Positions 1 through 9,338 are shown, counted from the first letter of the stretch. The stretch is 64,000 bases of DNA from SKPS01 sp964469215 (GCA_964469215.1 CAYXYB010000001.1:558001-622000), one strand, 5' to 3'. Numbers and translations: made by a program. The notes: generated by a model not told the origin, from the sequence alone.

Positions 1-159
1 CCCGGCTAATGATGAGTCGGATATCCCAAGTTTCTCATCTTCCTGGTAATACTGAAAATTTGTTTCAAAACTGCCCCTTATTGACCCACCTGTTATCTGA
101 CTGAATGATTGAAACGTAAACAGGATGAATAAAGATGCAACCAATATTATTCTATGCAT
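1..159 (-). CDS. DUF6029-like secreted protein, N-terminal fragment
   Basis: The first 53 codons of a minus-strand gene that runs off the left edge of the window. The start is ATG at 159. Residues 1-21 form a signal peptide (hydrophobic core, ending near SFSQ). The mature part then opens with GSIRGSFETNFQYYQED, which resembles the opening of the Bacteroidetes DUF6029 family, putative outer-membrane or surface beta-rich proteins of unknown role. It lies 32 bases downstream of the TlpA-like gene on the same strand, so the two are probably co-transcribed. The family call rests on a short stretch recalled from memory. The signal peptide is directly visible. Confidence 0.55.
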   Translation of the reverse strand, partial: MHRIILVASLFILFTFQSFSQITGGSIRGSFETNFQYYQEDEKLGISDSSLAG

Positions 160-191
160 AGCGTTATGGTCTGTCTTAGTAGTGTTTCTTG

Positions 192-698
192 TTATGGCTG
201 GTATTTCCTGATGATTTCCAACAATTCCTCCTCATCCCCTTCCGAATAGGAGGTGTGCTGATATACAATCTTGCCTTTATATATAATTATGGTATGAGGT
301 GGCTGGACAACATTCATCAGTTTTTTAAACTCACTGTTCGGATCGAGGTAAACCTCAAAAGTCCATCCACGGGCATTTACCAGATTCCTGACCATATTAG
401 TGGTACGGGCATCATCAATTGATATGGCAATAACCCTGAACTTTGCCTCCTCCTTCCATTCGTCGACCACATCATTTATAGCATTAAGCTCCTTGATGCA
501 TGGCTTACACCAGGTAGCCCAGAATGAAATAATGATGGGAACAGAGTCCTGAAGAAGGTCACGTGAGTTAACGATGCTGCCATCGAATGTCCTTAATTCA
601 GATGCAGGTATGTTATATATTTGGCTTTGTGCTGTATCCTGCCCGGATACTGATATTACAGCCATCATTACTGCTAAAAAAAGAAGTAGTTTTTTCAT
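192..698 (-). CDS. TlpA-like thioredoxin-fold disulfide protein
   Basis: A periplasmic thioredoxin-like protein of 168 residues. Residues 1-20 are a signal peptide. The redox motif WCKPC (Cys64 and Cys67) sits in the usual ISFWATWCKPC context, and a cis-proline-type segment (VQPPHTII) follows near the C-terminus. TlpA/ResA proteins reduce or exchange disulfides in exported proteins. The reading frame stays open upstream to 818, but the ATG at 698 starts directly at a signal peptide and lies downstream of a TAnnTTTG box at 749-756, so 698 is chosen. The gene is divergent from the Omp28-like gene, which has its own thioredoxin-like CxxC, and is followed at 32 bases by the DUF6029-like gene. Its specific substrate is unknown. 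Confidence 0.85.
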   Translation of the reverse strand: MKKLLLFLAVMMAVISVSGQDTAQSQIYNIPASELRTFDGSIVNSRDLLQDSVPIIISFWATWCKPCIKELNAINDVVDEWKEEAKFRVIAISIDDARTTNMVRNLVNARGWTFEVYLDPNSEFKKLMNVVQPPHTIIIYKGKIVYQHTSYSEGDEEELLEIIRKYQP

Positions 699-748
699 GA
701 ATATTTGATTGTTATCGGGTTCAAAACAACTTGCTTTAAAATCGGGTT

Positions 749-756
749 CAAAGATA
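749..756 (-). promoter_or_regulatory. -7 promoter box (TATCTTTG) of the TlpA-like gene
   Basis: On the minus strand this reads TATCTTTG, a perfect match to the Bacteroidetes -7 consensus TAnnTTTG. It lies 50 bases upstream of the chosen ATG at 698. A weak -33 TTG lies at about 779-781. Confidence 0.55.
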
Positions 757-831
757 GAAAAATAGTCCTTCAGGAACACAACGCATGAATTATGCCGTGG
801 GATATCAAAAAAATACATAAATGCAATATTT

Positions 832-864
832 TTTGTAATTTTATTTCAACATTAAATATCTTTG
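832..864 (+). promoter_or_regulatory. Promoter of the Omp28-like gene
   Basis: TTTG at 832-835 and TATCTTTG at 857-864, 21 bases apart, match the -33/-7 elements of the Bacteroidetes primary sigma factor. The expected transcript start is near 870 and the chosen ATG is at 889. That makes the upstream start at 862, which overlaps the -7 box, unlikely. Confidence 0.6.
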
Positions 865-888
865 TACATTGCACAAAAAAAATTTCAC

Positions 889-2904
889 ATGAGAACATTT
901 TTCCTTTCTTTGGTTTGTGTCATCTTTTTTACAGGGATGACCTTCGGGCAGTATTATTACATCCCGACCAACATCAATCCTCCCGGAAACCCTAGTGGAT
1001 TAAATAATGACAATGAAGAACCCCTGAATGATGGTTTGCCACCAGGATGGACAAATATTGATCCAATGGACAATTCGCCCGCATGGACAACGGTTCAGAA
1101 TATCCCATTTAATTTTCAGTTCAATGGGGCACCGGTAACTCAGTACAAGGTGTCAAATACCGGGATTCTGACATTCACAACTGCTGCCTCAACTGTACCT
1201 GGTTCGAGCAACAATATTCTTCCCGATGCATCTATTCCTGATAAATCAGTATGTATATGGGGAATCAGCTTCTCGGGACCATTTTCAAACGACCGCATTG
1301 TCACAAAGACTTTTGGAACAGCTCCCAACCGGCAGCATTGGATTCAGTTCAACACTTATAATCACCCAAATCCGCAGCCTCAGTGGACCTTTATCTATAT
1401 ATCGATTGTCCTTGAAGAGGGTACCAATAATATATATATAGTTGATCAGCGGTGTAACGGTAAGGGGGCTCAACCAACAATGACCATTGGTGTTCAGATT
1501 AATAGCTCAACAGCAACAATGGTTACCGGTTCTCCCAATGTCGGGCCTAAATCCGGATCTAGCAAAACCCCGATTGATAACAGATACTACACATTCATAC
1601 ATGGATCACCTCCTACCCGTGATGTGGGTGTCTCCTGGCTGCAGCTTGGTAGCTTCCTTATCCTTAATGCCGGTCCTTTTGATGTGAAAGGAAAGGTTAA
1701 AAACTACACCGGTAACGCCGTAAACAGCTACGATATAAATTATTCAGTAAACAATGGTCCTGTCTTGTCCGCTAACATGACAGGTGCTGCCCACCAAATC
1801 CCCGGTTATGGGGAGGAATGGTTTATCCACGACAGCCTATGGACACCTCCGGATACCGGAGTCTATTACCTGAAATTCTGGGCCACTAACATCAATGGCG
1901 GAAATGATCAGAACAACAGCAATGACACAATGTATAAAACCATTGAGGTTTCTACCGCTTTTACACCCAAAATGCGACTCTTCGAAGAATTTACCTCCTC
2001 AACCTGCCTCGACTGCAATGATGCTAACGTAAACCTCAAATCGGTACTTGATCTTTATCCCTCTCAATTTGCATTGATTAAGTATCCCATGAATTATCCG
2101 GACGCTGGAGATCCGTATTATACTGTGGAGGGTGGTGCACGAAGAACCTACTATGGCGTTGATTCACTGCCAGACATGTTCGTCCATGGGAATGTTGTTG
2201 TTGATCCGTTATATCTTGACACTTTTCAGTTCGATAATCTCTGGAATAAGTCCTACATGATGATTAATCCTACCCATACAAGATCCGGAAACACCTTCAC
2301 TGTAACAGCTTCTGTACTTCCGTTCCAGACTTTCAATCAGGGAACCCTTGTTCTGAGATTTGCAGTTGTTGAAAACACCACCACTCAGAATGTGGGAACA
2401 AACGGAGAAACTATGTTTTACAGCACCTTTCATAAGTTCATTCCCGATGCAAATGGAATAAATATGGGTACATTGATAGAAAAGGTGTTTAAAAATGAAA
2501 CCCGAAGTTATACCTTCCCGGCATCCAACAACATCGAAAATATGAACAATTTATCTGTCGTGGTTTTTGTTCAGGACGACGCAACCAAAGAGGTATATCA
2601 GGCTGCATATTCACAGCTCATCAGCAGTGTCGATGACAAGGCTGTTCCACAGTCAATTATCAGAGTGGCTCCAAATCCCGCCTCACACACAACCACCTTG
2701 TACTATCTTATGGAAAAACCGGGCATTGCAACTATAGATATTCATAATATGAATGGCCAACTGGTAAGATCATACAGGCATAATAACATTCATCAGGGTA
2801 TACATCAGCAGGATATCAGCCTTGATGGCATCAGTGCTGGTGTTTATATCATCAGGCTTATTAATGGCTCAAGCCTCGATACACAAAGACTTATTGTTCG
2901 CTAA
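889..2904 (+). CDS. Omp28-like secreted protein with T9SS C-terminal domain
   Basis: A 671-residue exported protein. Residues 1-20 are a signal peptide (MRTFFLSLVC..., ending FG/Q). The N-terminal part up to about residue 220 is beta-rich. A thioredoxin-like segment begins near residue 365 (RLFEEFTSSTCLDC, with Cys373 and Cys376) and matches the Omp28-related outer-membrane family. The last ~80 residues form a type A T9SS sorting domain: APNPAS, then a beta-rich stretch, then GVYIIRLING and a basic tail ending LIVR. This predicts export across the outer membrane and surface attachment or release. The ATG at 862 is in frame but would put nine residues before the signal peptide and overlaps the promoter. 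A strong terminator follows. Exact function is unknown. Confidence 0.8.
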   Translation: MRTFFLSLVCVIFFTGMTFGQYYYIPTNINPPGNPSGLNNDNEEPLNDGLPPGWTNIDPMDNSPAWTTVQNIPFNFQFNGAPVTQYKVSNTGILTFTTAASTVPGSSNNILPDASIPDKSVCIWGISFSGPFSNDRIVTKTFGTAPNRQHWIQFNTYNHPNPQPQWTFIYISIVLEEGTNNIYIVDQRCNGKGAQPTMTIGVQINSSTATMVTGSPNVGPKSGSSKTPIDNRYYTFIHGSPPTRDVGVSWLQLGSFLILNAGPFDVKGKVKNYTGNAVNSYDINYSVNNGPVLSANMTGAAHQIPGYGEEWFIHDSLWTPPDTGVYYLKFWATNINGGNDQNNSNDTMYKTIEVSTAFTPKMRLFEEFTSSTCLDCNDANVNLKSVLDLYPSQFALIKYPMNYPDAGDPYYTVEGGARRTYYGVDSLPDMFVHGNVVVDPLYLDTFQFDNLWNKSYMMINPTHTRSGNTFTVTASVLPFQTFNQGTLVLRFAVVENTTTQNVGTNGETMFYSTFHKFIPDANGINMGTLIEKVFKNETRSYTFPASNNIENMNNLSVVVFVQDDATKEVYQAAYSQLISSVDDKAVPQSIIRVAPNPASHTTTLYYLMEKPGIATIDIHNMNGQLVRSYRHNNIHQGIHQQDISLDGISAGVYIIRLINGSSLDTQRLIVR

Positions 2905-2917
2905 AAACTCACCCCGC

Positions 2918-2957
2918 AAAAAAAGAGGCTGCCTTTTATGACAGCCTCTTTTTTTAT
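2918..2957. terminator. Strong intrinsic terminator, probably bidirectional
   Basis: An inverted repeat: aaaaaagaggctg, a ten-base loop, then cagcctctttttt. The stem is flanked by A runs on the left and T runs on the right, so it can end transcription of the Omp28-like gene (+) and of the FadL-like gene arriving on the minus strand. Confidence 0.85.
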
Positions 2958-3036
2958 TATGATCTGATCATTGATTTTGTTATTTTTCTGGCCATGCCAT
3001 ATACCTGCGTTAATTCCAAATTGACAATAATTCAGG

Positions 3037-4506
3037 TCAGAACCTCAATCCAAGAGTCATAATCATTGTAGATGTAAAATTCTCAATCTTGGTAGGGTTA
3101 ACCATTTTCGGGCTGTAGAGGTAGTAATCCTCATTAAAGCTTGTCATTATGAATGCAAAATCCATGAAGTAGTTTTTCTCCCTGAAACCTAAGCCAAATG
3201 TGATAGAGCTCTTTTCAAAGTCGTTCAGATTGTTTGCATAAGGGCTTCTATATAATGAATAGCCTGCCCTTAACCTGAATGGATTAATATTCAATTCGCC
3301 TCCGATTCTTATGTTAGATGTGCTTCTGTAATCAGTGTGAATAATATCGTTTACGTCACTGAAGCTTTCTGTAGATGATTCAAGTTTAGCTTCTGAGTAA
3401 TCTACGAATTCATAATCAATACCAATAAAACCATATTGTTTTATTATGAATCCAAGACTCAGGATAGCACGCAATGGGGTGCGCAGACTATAGTCGAAAT
3501 ATCCTTTCGGCGAACCGTACTCGATTTCAGGCAACTGATCTCTTTTATGTTTCATGTTTCTCCAGTATTCATCTTTCATGTTGAAAAATGTTGGTGTATG
3601 AATTGCAGCACCAATCCTCACCCAGTCGAAAGGTCTTGATATAATCCCCAATTTGAAATTGAAGCCTGATCCGGTAGTGTATAAATGGTCATAAATCGAC
3701 ATGGATCCAAAACCCGGGATGCTGTCACCATCATCTATTTCACGGTAGGTAGCATCCTGCTTAAAGGCAAGTGTTGGGAAGCCGAATGTGGCACCGATGA
3801 AAAGACGGTCGTTGTAGTTGCCGCCAAATGATAGCACCATTTCATTTAGCGCCCCCTGGTTTTTTATGGATTTTGTCTGCAGAACACCTCCATTGGGTAT
3901 TGCAGATGTGTATTCCAATAAACCTAAGGGGTATTTTATTGTATCATTGAAAGTCCTGATTGTGTCGGAAAACAGATAGGTTTCCCAGGCAAGCCGTGTG
4001 TCGAAATCGTTCAATGCATCAGGATGCAGGCCTCGTGCATTTTCCTGTAGCTCATGAATTATCGAGTTATTAGGATTGTTGCCTGCAATGGCAATATTAC
4101 TATTGAAGTTTGCCAATCTGTTTACCCCGAAACCCACCTGCACCTTCTTCCATTTGTTTTGTTCGTTTTTGTTGTTCCCCATTGCAAAAACCACCCCAGC
4201 GTTGGCTATATTGAAATTGTATCTGTCATCCTCCTTCAGCTTTCCATTGTAATTTGCCTCGGCTGATGCATAATGTAAAGAGGGTGAAAAAGTAAATTCC
4301 GATGATCTGAACAATCCAATACCTGCAGGATTATTGCTGAGTGTTGAGAAGTCAGCCCCAATTGCACCAAATGCACCGGCTGCACCAAGGCTTCTGGCTG
4401 TGCCGCCAGGACTTAACATCGAAAATCTTAAAGCATCAAATGCTACCTGTGCTGAGGAAAACAGCGATGAAAAGACAAGCATGGATATAAGGAGTTGCTT
4501 TTTCAT
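3037..4506 (-). CDS. FadL/TodX-family outer-membrane transport protein
   Basis: A 489-residue outer-membrane beta-barrel with a clear signal peptide (residues 1-19, SSLFSSAQ). The mature N-terminus, ALRFSMLSPGGTARSLGAAG followed by FSTLSNNPAGIGL, is typical of the OMPP1/FadL/TodX family, whose members pass hydrophobic compounds through the outer membrane. The rest alternates short beta strands and turns and ends with an aromatic-terminated strand (TLGLRF), as barrels usually do. It converges with the Omp28-like gene over a shared terminator and follows the Tyr-rich lipoprotein gene, from which a hairpin separates it. The substrate cannot be read from sequence. Confidence 0.8.
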   Translation of the reverse strand: MKKQLLISMLVFSSLFSSAQVAFDALRFSMLSPGGTARSLGAAGAFGAIGADFSTLSNNPAGIGLFRSSEFTFSPSLHYASAEANYNGKLKEDDRYNFNIANAGVVFAMGNNKNEQNKWKKVQVGFGVNRLANFNSNIAIAGNNPNNSIIHELQENARGLHPDALNDFDTRLAWETYLFSDTIRTFNDTIKYPLGLLEYTSAIPNGGVLQTKSIKNQGALNEMVLSFGGNYNDRLFIGATFGFPTLAFKQDATYREIDDGDSIPGFGSMSIYDHLYTTGSGFNFKLGIISRPFDWVRIGAAIHTPTFFNMKDEYWRNMKHKRDQLPEIEYGSPKGYFDYSLRTPLRAILSLGFIIKQYGFIGIDYEFVDYSEAKLESSTESFSDVNDIIHTDYRSTSNIRIGGELNINPFRLRAGYSLYRSPYANNLNDFEKSSITFGLGFREKNYFMDFAFIMTSFNEDYYLYSPKMVNPTKIENFTSTMIMTLGLRF

Positions 4507-4599
4507 ATCTATAATTTTTTAAGGATTACTGTTAGTTATTGCTTTGATTTATTGTTTAATGATTAGGTATTATGATTTGTAAGGAGCTTCGCCATTATA

Positions 4600-4628
4600 A
4601 GAGGGAATCATTATAGCTGATTCCCTCT
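4600..4628 (-). terminator. Hairpin downstream of the Tyr-rich lipoprotein gene
   Basis: An 11-bp perfect stem (agagggaatca / tgattccctct) with a seven-base loop, 47 bases past the lipoprotein stop and 94 bases before the FadL-like start. No T run follows in either direction, so it may be a weak terminator or an mRNA-stabilising hairpin. Confidence 0.5.
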
Positions 4629-4674
4629 GTAGTTTGACATATTGCTTTCAGATTGAAAGATTTTATGCAGTTAA

Positions 4675-6519
4675 TTATCTTCTTCCTGAGTTAGATGAAC
4701 CACCACCGTATGAACCTGATCTGGAAGAACTACCGGATGAGGAGCTGCTGCTGCCTGAAGAACTTGATCTGGATGAACTTCCTGAAGAATAGCTGTTTCC
4801 TGAGGAACCTGATCTTGAATAACTGCCTGACGAGTAGCTACTGCCTGAAGATCCGGAGGATGACGGAGTTGAATAGCTGCTTCTCCCGGATGATGTTGGA
4901 GGTATACTGGAAGGCTGCCTGCTTCCGGATGAAGGTGCTTGTCTTGAAGGACTGTAATTCCCGGAAGGTGGAGTGTTCGAAGGCCTGCTGTAATTGCCAG
5001 ATTCCTGGCGACTTGAAGCCGGTCTGCTTTGGTTGGATGGCCTGCTATAGGTGCTGGGTTGGCTGGTACTTCCTGATGGCCTCGTATAGGTCTTGCTGCC
5101 ACCCTGATCATTTGATCTGGCTGGTTGAGGATTCGTTTGTAGCTTTGTTGCAGGAGGAGATGTGTTTACAGGCTGCCTGTAGCTTGACGATGGTTCTGTT
5201 GTTGGTTTGGAATAAGTCTTGACCGGTTCATAGCTTCTGGCATCCTGAGATTCTGCAGGCCTGGGGTAATTTGTGGTTCCCTGCGATGGTGTTGCATGGG
5301 TTGTGACAGGACGTGTCTGATTAACAGGTCTCTGTACTTGTCTGGGTTGTGTGAATTGACGTTCCTGGCTGGGCCTGCTTTGTACCGGTGGAGTGTAAGT
5401 CCTTTCCCTTAATGGCCTGGTTGTTTCAGTACGTGTGTAGCCTTCCTGCCGTCTTTCACCAACACTGGTTTGTGTTGCTGTCTCACTTACGGGAATGGCC
5501 GTTTCAGTACGTGAATAGGCTGCCTCCCTTGTTTCACTGCCCGTTGTTGGTGTAGCTGCCTCCCTCACAATTCCGGATCCGTCAGCTGCTGTGCCAGATG
5601 GCAATGCACGATCTTTAGATATTACAACGTTTTCATTGGTAGTGCCTGTTGTTTCATGTGTTAAAGAACCTGCTGAAGACCTTACTGAAGTAACATCTAC
5701 CTGCTGATTAACAGCCTGTTCATATCTCTGACCAAATGACTGATTGGAGCTCCTTCCGGCACCATCTCCAGATGTTGTGTAATTACGTGAACCATAATAG
5801 CGGTTGGTGCCATCATAACTGTTGTAGTAATAGTCTGAGGCGTTATACCAGTATCCATCATAAAAACCATTCCAGTACCCGTTATAGTAACCACCCCAGT
5901 ATCCACCATAACCATATCCGTAACCGTACCATGGAGAATAATATGGGTAGTAACCATATCCCCATCCCGATCCCCAGTATACAGAATATGGACTGTAGTA
6001 ATAAGAGCTTGGGTACCACCAGGGATAACCATAATAAATACTCACCCCGTAATAAAACGGATCGTAGGTGTACCAGTACATATCTGTGTAATATCCATGG
6101 TAATAACCAAATCCTGAATAATGGTACCTGTGGAACCTTTTGATCCTTGAACTGTAAGCGTAGTCGTAATAGTCGTCGAGGTTATAATTGTCACCATAAT
6201 AATAATTATTGATGATTGTATTCCCTTGTTCGTCGGTGTCATACTCAGAATAATCTGACTGGGTTCTGTTTTGATTTGCAGTATAATCTTCTGTTTCTGA
6301 TCCTTTTTCGTTGCCTGAAACATTTGTGTATTCAGTTGCAGCCTTTGTGTTGGTAGAAATATGGTAATTTTGTCCTGCATTATTATCCGAGGGTTCAGCA
6401 ACTTTTGCTGTCTGCTTCGTGAAGTACACATCATCACCACCGCTTGACAAATAGGTGGTAGAGCAGGAAGACAAGAACAATAAAACGGAGGGAATTAACA
6501 GACTGATAAAGGTTTTCAT
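4675..6519 (-). CDS. Low-complexity Tyr/Gly/Trp- and Ser/Pro-rich lipoprotein
   Basis: A predicted lipoprotein of 614 residues. The signal peptide ends in LFLSSC, with Cys19 as the acylation site. Three compositional zones follow: an acidic/polar part (about 20-110); a strongly Tyr/Gly/Trp-rich part (about 110-250) with runs such as GYGYYPYYSPWYGYG; and a long Ser/Pro/Thr/Arg-rich tail (about 330-614) ending in near-pure Ser/Gly/Arg/Tyr repeats. No catalytic domain is visible. Such composition suggests a structural, adhesive or matrix-like surface protein, which is inference only. The ATG at 6519 is preceded by GGAGG eight bases upstream, an unusually good ribosome-binding site for this phylum, and decides the start over the in-frame ATG at 6534. 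Other frames stay open here only because of the repetitive codons. Confidence 0.8.
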   Translation of the reverse strand: MKTFISLLIPSVLLFLSSCSTTYLSSGGDDVYFTKQTAKVAEPSDNNAGQNYHISTNTKAATEYTNVSGNEKGSETEDYTANQNRTQSDYSEYDTDEQGNTIINNYYYGDNYNLDDYYDYAYSSRIKRFHRYHYSGFGYYHGYYTDMYWYTYDPFYYGVSIYYGYPWWYPSSYYYSPYSVYWGSGWGYGYYPYYSPWYGYGYGYGGYWGGYYNGYWNGFYDGYWYNASDYYYNSYDGTNRYYGSRNYTTSGDGAGRSSNQSFGQRYEQAVNQQVDVTSVRSSAGSLTHETTGTTNENVVISKDRALPSGTAADGSGIVREAATPTTGSETREAAYSRTETAIPVSETATQTSVGERRQEGYTRTETTRPLRERTYTPPVQSRPSQERQFTQPRQVQRPVNQTRPVTTHATPSQGTTNYPRPAESQDARSYEPVKTYSKPTTEPSSSYRQPVNTSPPATKLQTNPQPARSNDQGGSKTYTRPSGSTSQPSTYSRPSNQSRPASSRQESGNYSRPSNTPPSGNYSPSRQAPSSGSRQPSSIPPTSSGRSSYSTPSSSGSSGSSYSSGSYSRSGSSGNSYSSGSSSRSSSSGSSSSSSGSSSRSGSYGGGSSNSGRR

Positions 6520-6575
6520 AATACGATCCTCCATGGTTTTTAATAAATGTGTATAAAATTATTACTGAATTATTC

Positions 6576-6583
6576 TATTTTTG
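6576..6583 (+). promoter_or_regulatory. -7 promoter box (TATTTTTG) upstream of proS
   Basis: TATTTTTG matches TAnnTTTG and lies 50 bases before the proS ATG. No clear -33 TTTG is visible at the right distance. Confidence 0.45.
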
Positions 6584-6633
6584 CCTTTGATATAAGCGTC
6601 TTCAAAAATACAATAACTATACCATAAACGTGC

Positions 6634-8109
6634 ATGGCAAAGCAATTATCCACTCGAGAAGAAAATTATTCCCAATGGTACAACGATTTGGTCGTTAAGG
6701 CTGATCTTGCCGAGAATTCGGCAGTGAGGGGTTGTATGGTGATCAAACCATACGGATATGCAATATGGGAAACAATGAGGGATATATTGGACAGGATGTT
6801 CAAGGAGACAGGGCACAGCAACGCTTATTTTCCGATATTCATCCCGAAGTCATTTTTTAGTCGCGAAGCTGAACATGTAGAAGGTTTTGCCAAAGAGTGT
6901 GCTGTTGTCACCCATTACAGGTTGAGAAAATCTGCCGATGGAAAGGGTCTGGAAGTAGATCCTGATGCAAGGCTTGAAGAGGAACTGATTGTGAGACCTA
7001 CATCAGAGACAATAATCTGGGACACCTATCGAAGATGGATTCAGTCTTATCGTGACCTCCCCATCCTTGTCAATCAGTGGGCAAATGTGGTAAGATGGGA
7101 AATGCGAACCAGGTTGTTTCTTCGGACTGCTGAGTTTCTGTGGCAGGAGGGGCATACAGCTCATGCTACCAGACATGAAGCGGTTGAAGAAACCAGACTG
7201 ATCCTTGACCTTTATGCAGAATTTGCAGAAAAATGGATGGCTATGCCTGTTCTTAAAGGTTATAAAACCGATTCGGAGAGATTTGCCGGTGCTGAAGATA
7301 CCTATTGCATTGAAGCTTTGATGCAGGATGGCAAAGCATTGCAGGCAGGTACCTCCCATTTCCTGGGTCAGAATTTTGCCAGGGCTTTCGATGTGAAGTT
7401 TCTTTCAAAAGACAACCAGCTTGAATATGTTTGGGCAACTTCCTGGGGCGTTTCCACACGACTGATGGGTGCTCTAATTATGGCTCATTCTGACGATCAT
7501 GGACTTGTACTACCTCCAAAACTCGCACCTGTTCAGGTTGTGATAGTTCCGATTTTTAAAAATGACGAAGAATTCGGGGAGGTAAACAAGGCAGTTGAGC
7601 CTGTTATTCAGGCATTGAAGTCCTTGGGCATTAAGGTGAAATACGACAATCGTGACACACATAAACCTGGATTTAAATTTACTGAACATGAGTTCAAAGG
7701 AGTACCTCTAAGGTTTGCAATGGGCCCGAAAGATGTTCTTAACCGAACAGTTGAGGTTGTAAGAAGAGATACTCTTGCTAAAGAAATTATGCCTGTCAGC
7801 CGGGCTGTAGAATCAGTATCTGAGTTGCTGGAATCAATTCAGAATAATATGTACACAAGAGCATTAAAATTCAGGAAAGAAAACACTCATTATGTTGATA
7901 ATTACGATGAATTCAAAAGAATACTTGATGATAGGGGAGGATTTATATATGCTCACTGGGATCGCACTGCTGAAACTGAAGAGAGGATAAAGGATGAAAC
8001 CAAAGCCACAATCAGGCTTATTCCTGTTGATGGCCATCAGGAAGAGGGTAAATGTATATTGTCCGGTAACCCGTCATCCGGACGGGTGGTTTTTGCCAGA
8101 GCTTATTAG
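6634..8109 (+). CDS. proS: Prolyl-tRNA synthetase (archaeal/eukaryotic type)
   Basis: Charges tRNA-Pro with proline using ATP, in the cytoplasm. The 491-residue length and the N-terminal YSQWYNDLVVKADLAENSAVRG are typical of the short ProRS class without the editing insertion, the form found in archaea, eukaryotes and Bacteroidetes. Class II motifs are visible: motif 1 (GCMVIKPYGYAIWE, near residue 32), motif 2 (VRPTSETIIWDTY, then VRWEMRTRLFLRTAEFLWQEGHTAHAT) and motif 3 near residue 270 (TSWGVSTRLMGALIMAHSDDHGLVLPP). The anticodon-binding domain starts near VQVVIVPI, and a C-terminal domain ends the protein. It is monocistronic and converges with lpxK. Confidence 0.97.
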   Translation: MAKQLSTREENYSQWYNDLVVKADLAENSAVRGCMVIKPYGYAIWETMRDILDRMFKETGHSNAYFPIFIPKSFFSREAEHVEGFAKECAVVTHYRLRKSADGKGLEVDPDARLEEELIVRPTSETIIWDTYRRWIQSYRDLPILVNQWANVVRWEMRTRLFLRTAEFLWQEGHTAHATRHEAVEETRLILDLYAEFAEKWMAMPVLKGYKTDSERFAGAEDTYCIEALMQDGKALQAGTSHFLGQNFARAFDVKFLSKDNQLEYVWATSWGVSTRLMGALIMAHSDDHGLVLPPKLAPVQVVIVPIFKNDEEFGEVNKAVEPVIQALKSLGIKVKYDNRDTHKPGFKFTEHEFKGVPLRFAMGPKDVLNRTVEVVRRDTLAKEIMPVSRAVESVSELLESIQNNMYTRALKFRKENTHYVDNYDEFKRILDDRGGFIYAHWDRTAETEERIKDETKATIRLIPVDGHQEEGKCILSGNPSSGRVVFARAY

Positions 8110-8227
8110 AGTTGACAAGCCCCGATTAACAAATAGCCGGTTGATATAGTGTATCGTTAAATATCAAATCAGATTAGGGTTTTAATAAATCATCTCAATT
8201 CTACCTAACATCAACAGGAGAATGGTA

Positions 8228-9277
8228 CTATCTGGTTCTAATATAGTCCAGAATTATTTCGTGGAACTGAATCCCTCTGGCATGAGGATGAAATCTCATA
8301 AAAATGGGTATATAATATAACGGTATATCCCTAAATGCTTTCAGGGCTCTTTCTTTACCGAGCCTGCTGAGATCTTTCTCCGTTGTAACAAGGATCTTAT
8401 TTTTTGTTAATTGGTCATTGAAGATTTCCAGAATCTTCTTAATGTTTTTCTCAGAGTAGTTATGATGATCGGAATAATGAATGCTAACAAGGTTAGGGCA
8501 GATTGTTTTTAGATGATTTTCCAGATAGGAAGAGTTTGCAATTCCTGTGAAAAGAACAATAGTATCTGGTTTTTGACTTACCCATGGTTTTGGTGAAGGT
8601 TTGTTAACCGGAACCGGTTCTCCATGTTCAATCCAGGAGAAAAATACTAATTTGTTCTTTTCAGGATTGAGCTTTTCAATGATAAATCTCTCATTTATTG
8701 GGGATTGGACAGTCGGTGATTTGGATATTATTATGATGTCGGCACGTTTGCTGTTTGCCCTATGCTCTCTTAATCTGCCTGCAGGCAATAAAAAGTCATT
8801 ACAATAAAGCCGGTTATATTCTGTGAGTATTATGGATAAACCCGTTTTGATTCTGCGATGCTGAAATCCGTCATCAAGGATAATACATTCAGGAGGTACA
8901 GCCATACCAAGCAGTTCTTTAACCCCATTTACCCTGTTCTTGTCAACGGCAACTGTTGCTTCTGGGAATTTCGATAACAACTGAAGCGGTTCATCACCTA
9001 TATCCTTTGCAGAGGAATCTTCACTTCCGATTAAAAATCCTTTGGTTTTTCTTTTGTAACCTCTGCTTAGAACCGCCGTTCTGTAATCGTTTTTCAGCAA
9101 TCTGACAAGATATTCAACACAAGGGGTTTTTCCGGTACCCCCTGTTGTGAGGTTACCAACAATTATCAATGGAATTTTAAAAGTGGTCGATTTCAGGAAA
9201 CCGACATCAAACAGAAAGTTTCTTAATCGAATTACGAAACCATATATAAGAGCAAATGGTAGAAGAAGGTAATTCAT
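8228..9277 (-). CDS. lpxK: Tetraacyldisaccharide 4'-kinase
   Basis: Phosphorylates the 4' position of the tetraacyldisaccharide lipid A precursor at the inner face of the cytoplasmic membrane. At 349 residues it has the usual family length. The N-terminal hydrophobic segment carries the protein to the membrane. The Walker A-like loop GNLTTGGTGKTP lies at about residues 42-53, followed by the family motifs LSRGYKRKTKG, DEPLQLL and ILDDGFQHRRI. It is divergent from the Nif3-like gene and has its own promoter (TTG, 19 bases, TATCTTTG). Together with kdsB, the OstA-like gene and lptD in this window it indicates a full LPS pathway. Confidence 0.96.
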   Translation of the reverse strand: MNYLLLPFALIYGFVIRLRNFLFDVGFLKSTTFKIPLIIVGNLTTGGTGKTPCVEYLVRLLKNDYRTAVLSRGYKRKTKGFLIGSEDSSAKDIGDEPLQLLSKFPEATVAVDKNRVNGVKELLGMAVPPECIILDDGFQHRRIKTGLSIILTEYNRLYCNDFLLPAGRLREHRANSKRADIIIISKSPTVQSPINERFIIEKLNPEKNKLVFFSWIEHGEPVPVNKPSPKPWVSQKPDTIVLFTGIANSSYLENHLKTICPNLVSIHYSDHHNYSEKNIKKILEIFNDQLTKNKILVTTEKDLSRLGKERALKAFRDIPLYYIPIFMRFHPHARGIQFHEIILDYIRTR

Positions 9278-9308
9278 TTATATCCCGATAGATTGAATGA
9301 TATTGCAC

Positions 9309-9338
9309 CAAAGATAGATCATAAATCAAAAACAACAA
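9309..9338 (-). promoter_or_regulatory. lpxK promoter
   Basis: On the minus strand, TTG (9336-9338) is followed after exactly 19 bases by TATCTTTG (9309-9316), the canonical Bacteroidetes arrangement. The lpxK ATG is at 9277. Confidence 0.65.

Noticed and set aside
4671..5222. Long frames in other phases within the Tyr/Ser-rich lipoprotein gene
   Set aside because: They come from the repetitive codons of the real gene, have Pro/His- or Cys-rich nonsense composition, and lack a start region or family match.
5697..6440. Met/Thr/Ile-rich minus-strand and His/Asn-rich plus-strand frames
   Set aside because: They are shifted readings of the Tyr/Gly/Trp-rich coding region, with strongly biased composition.
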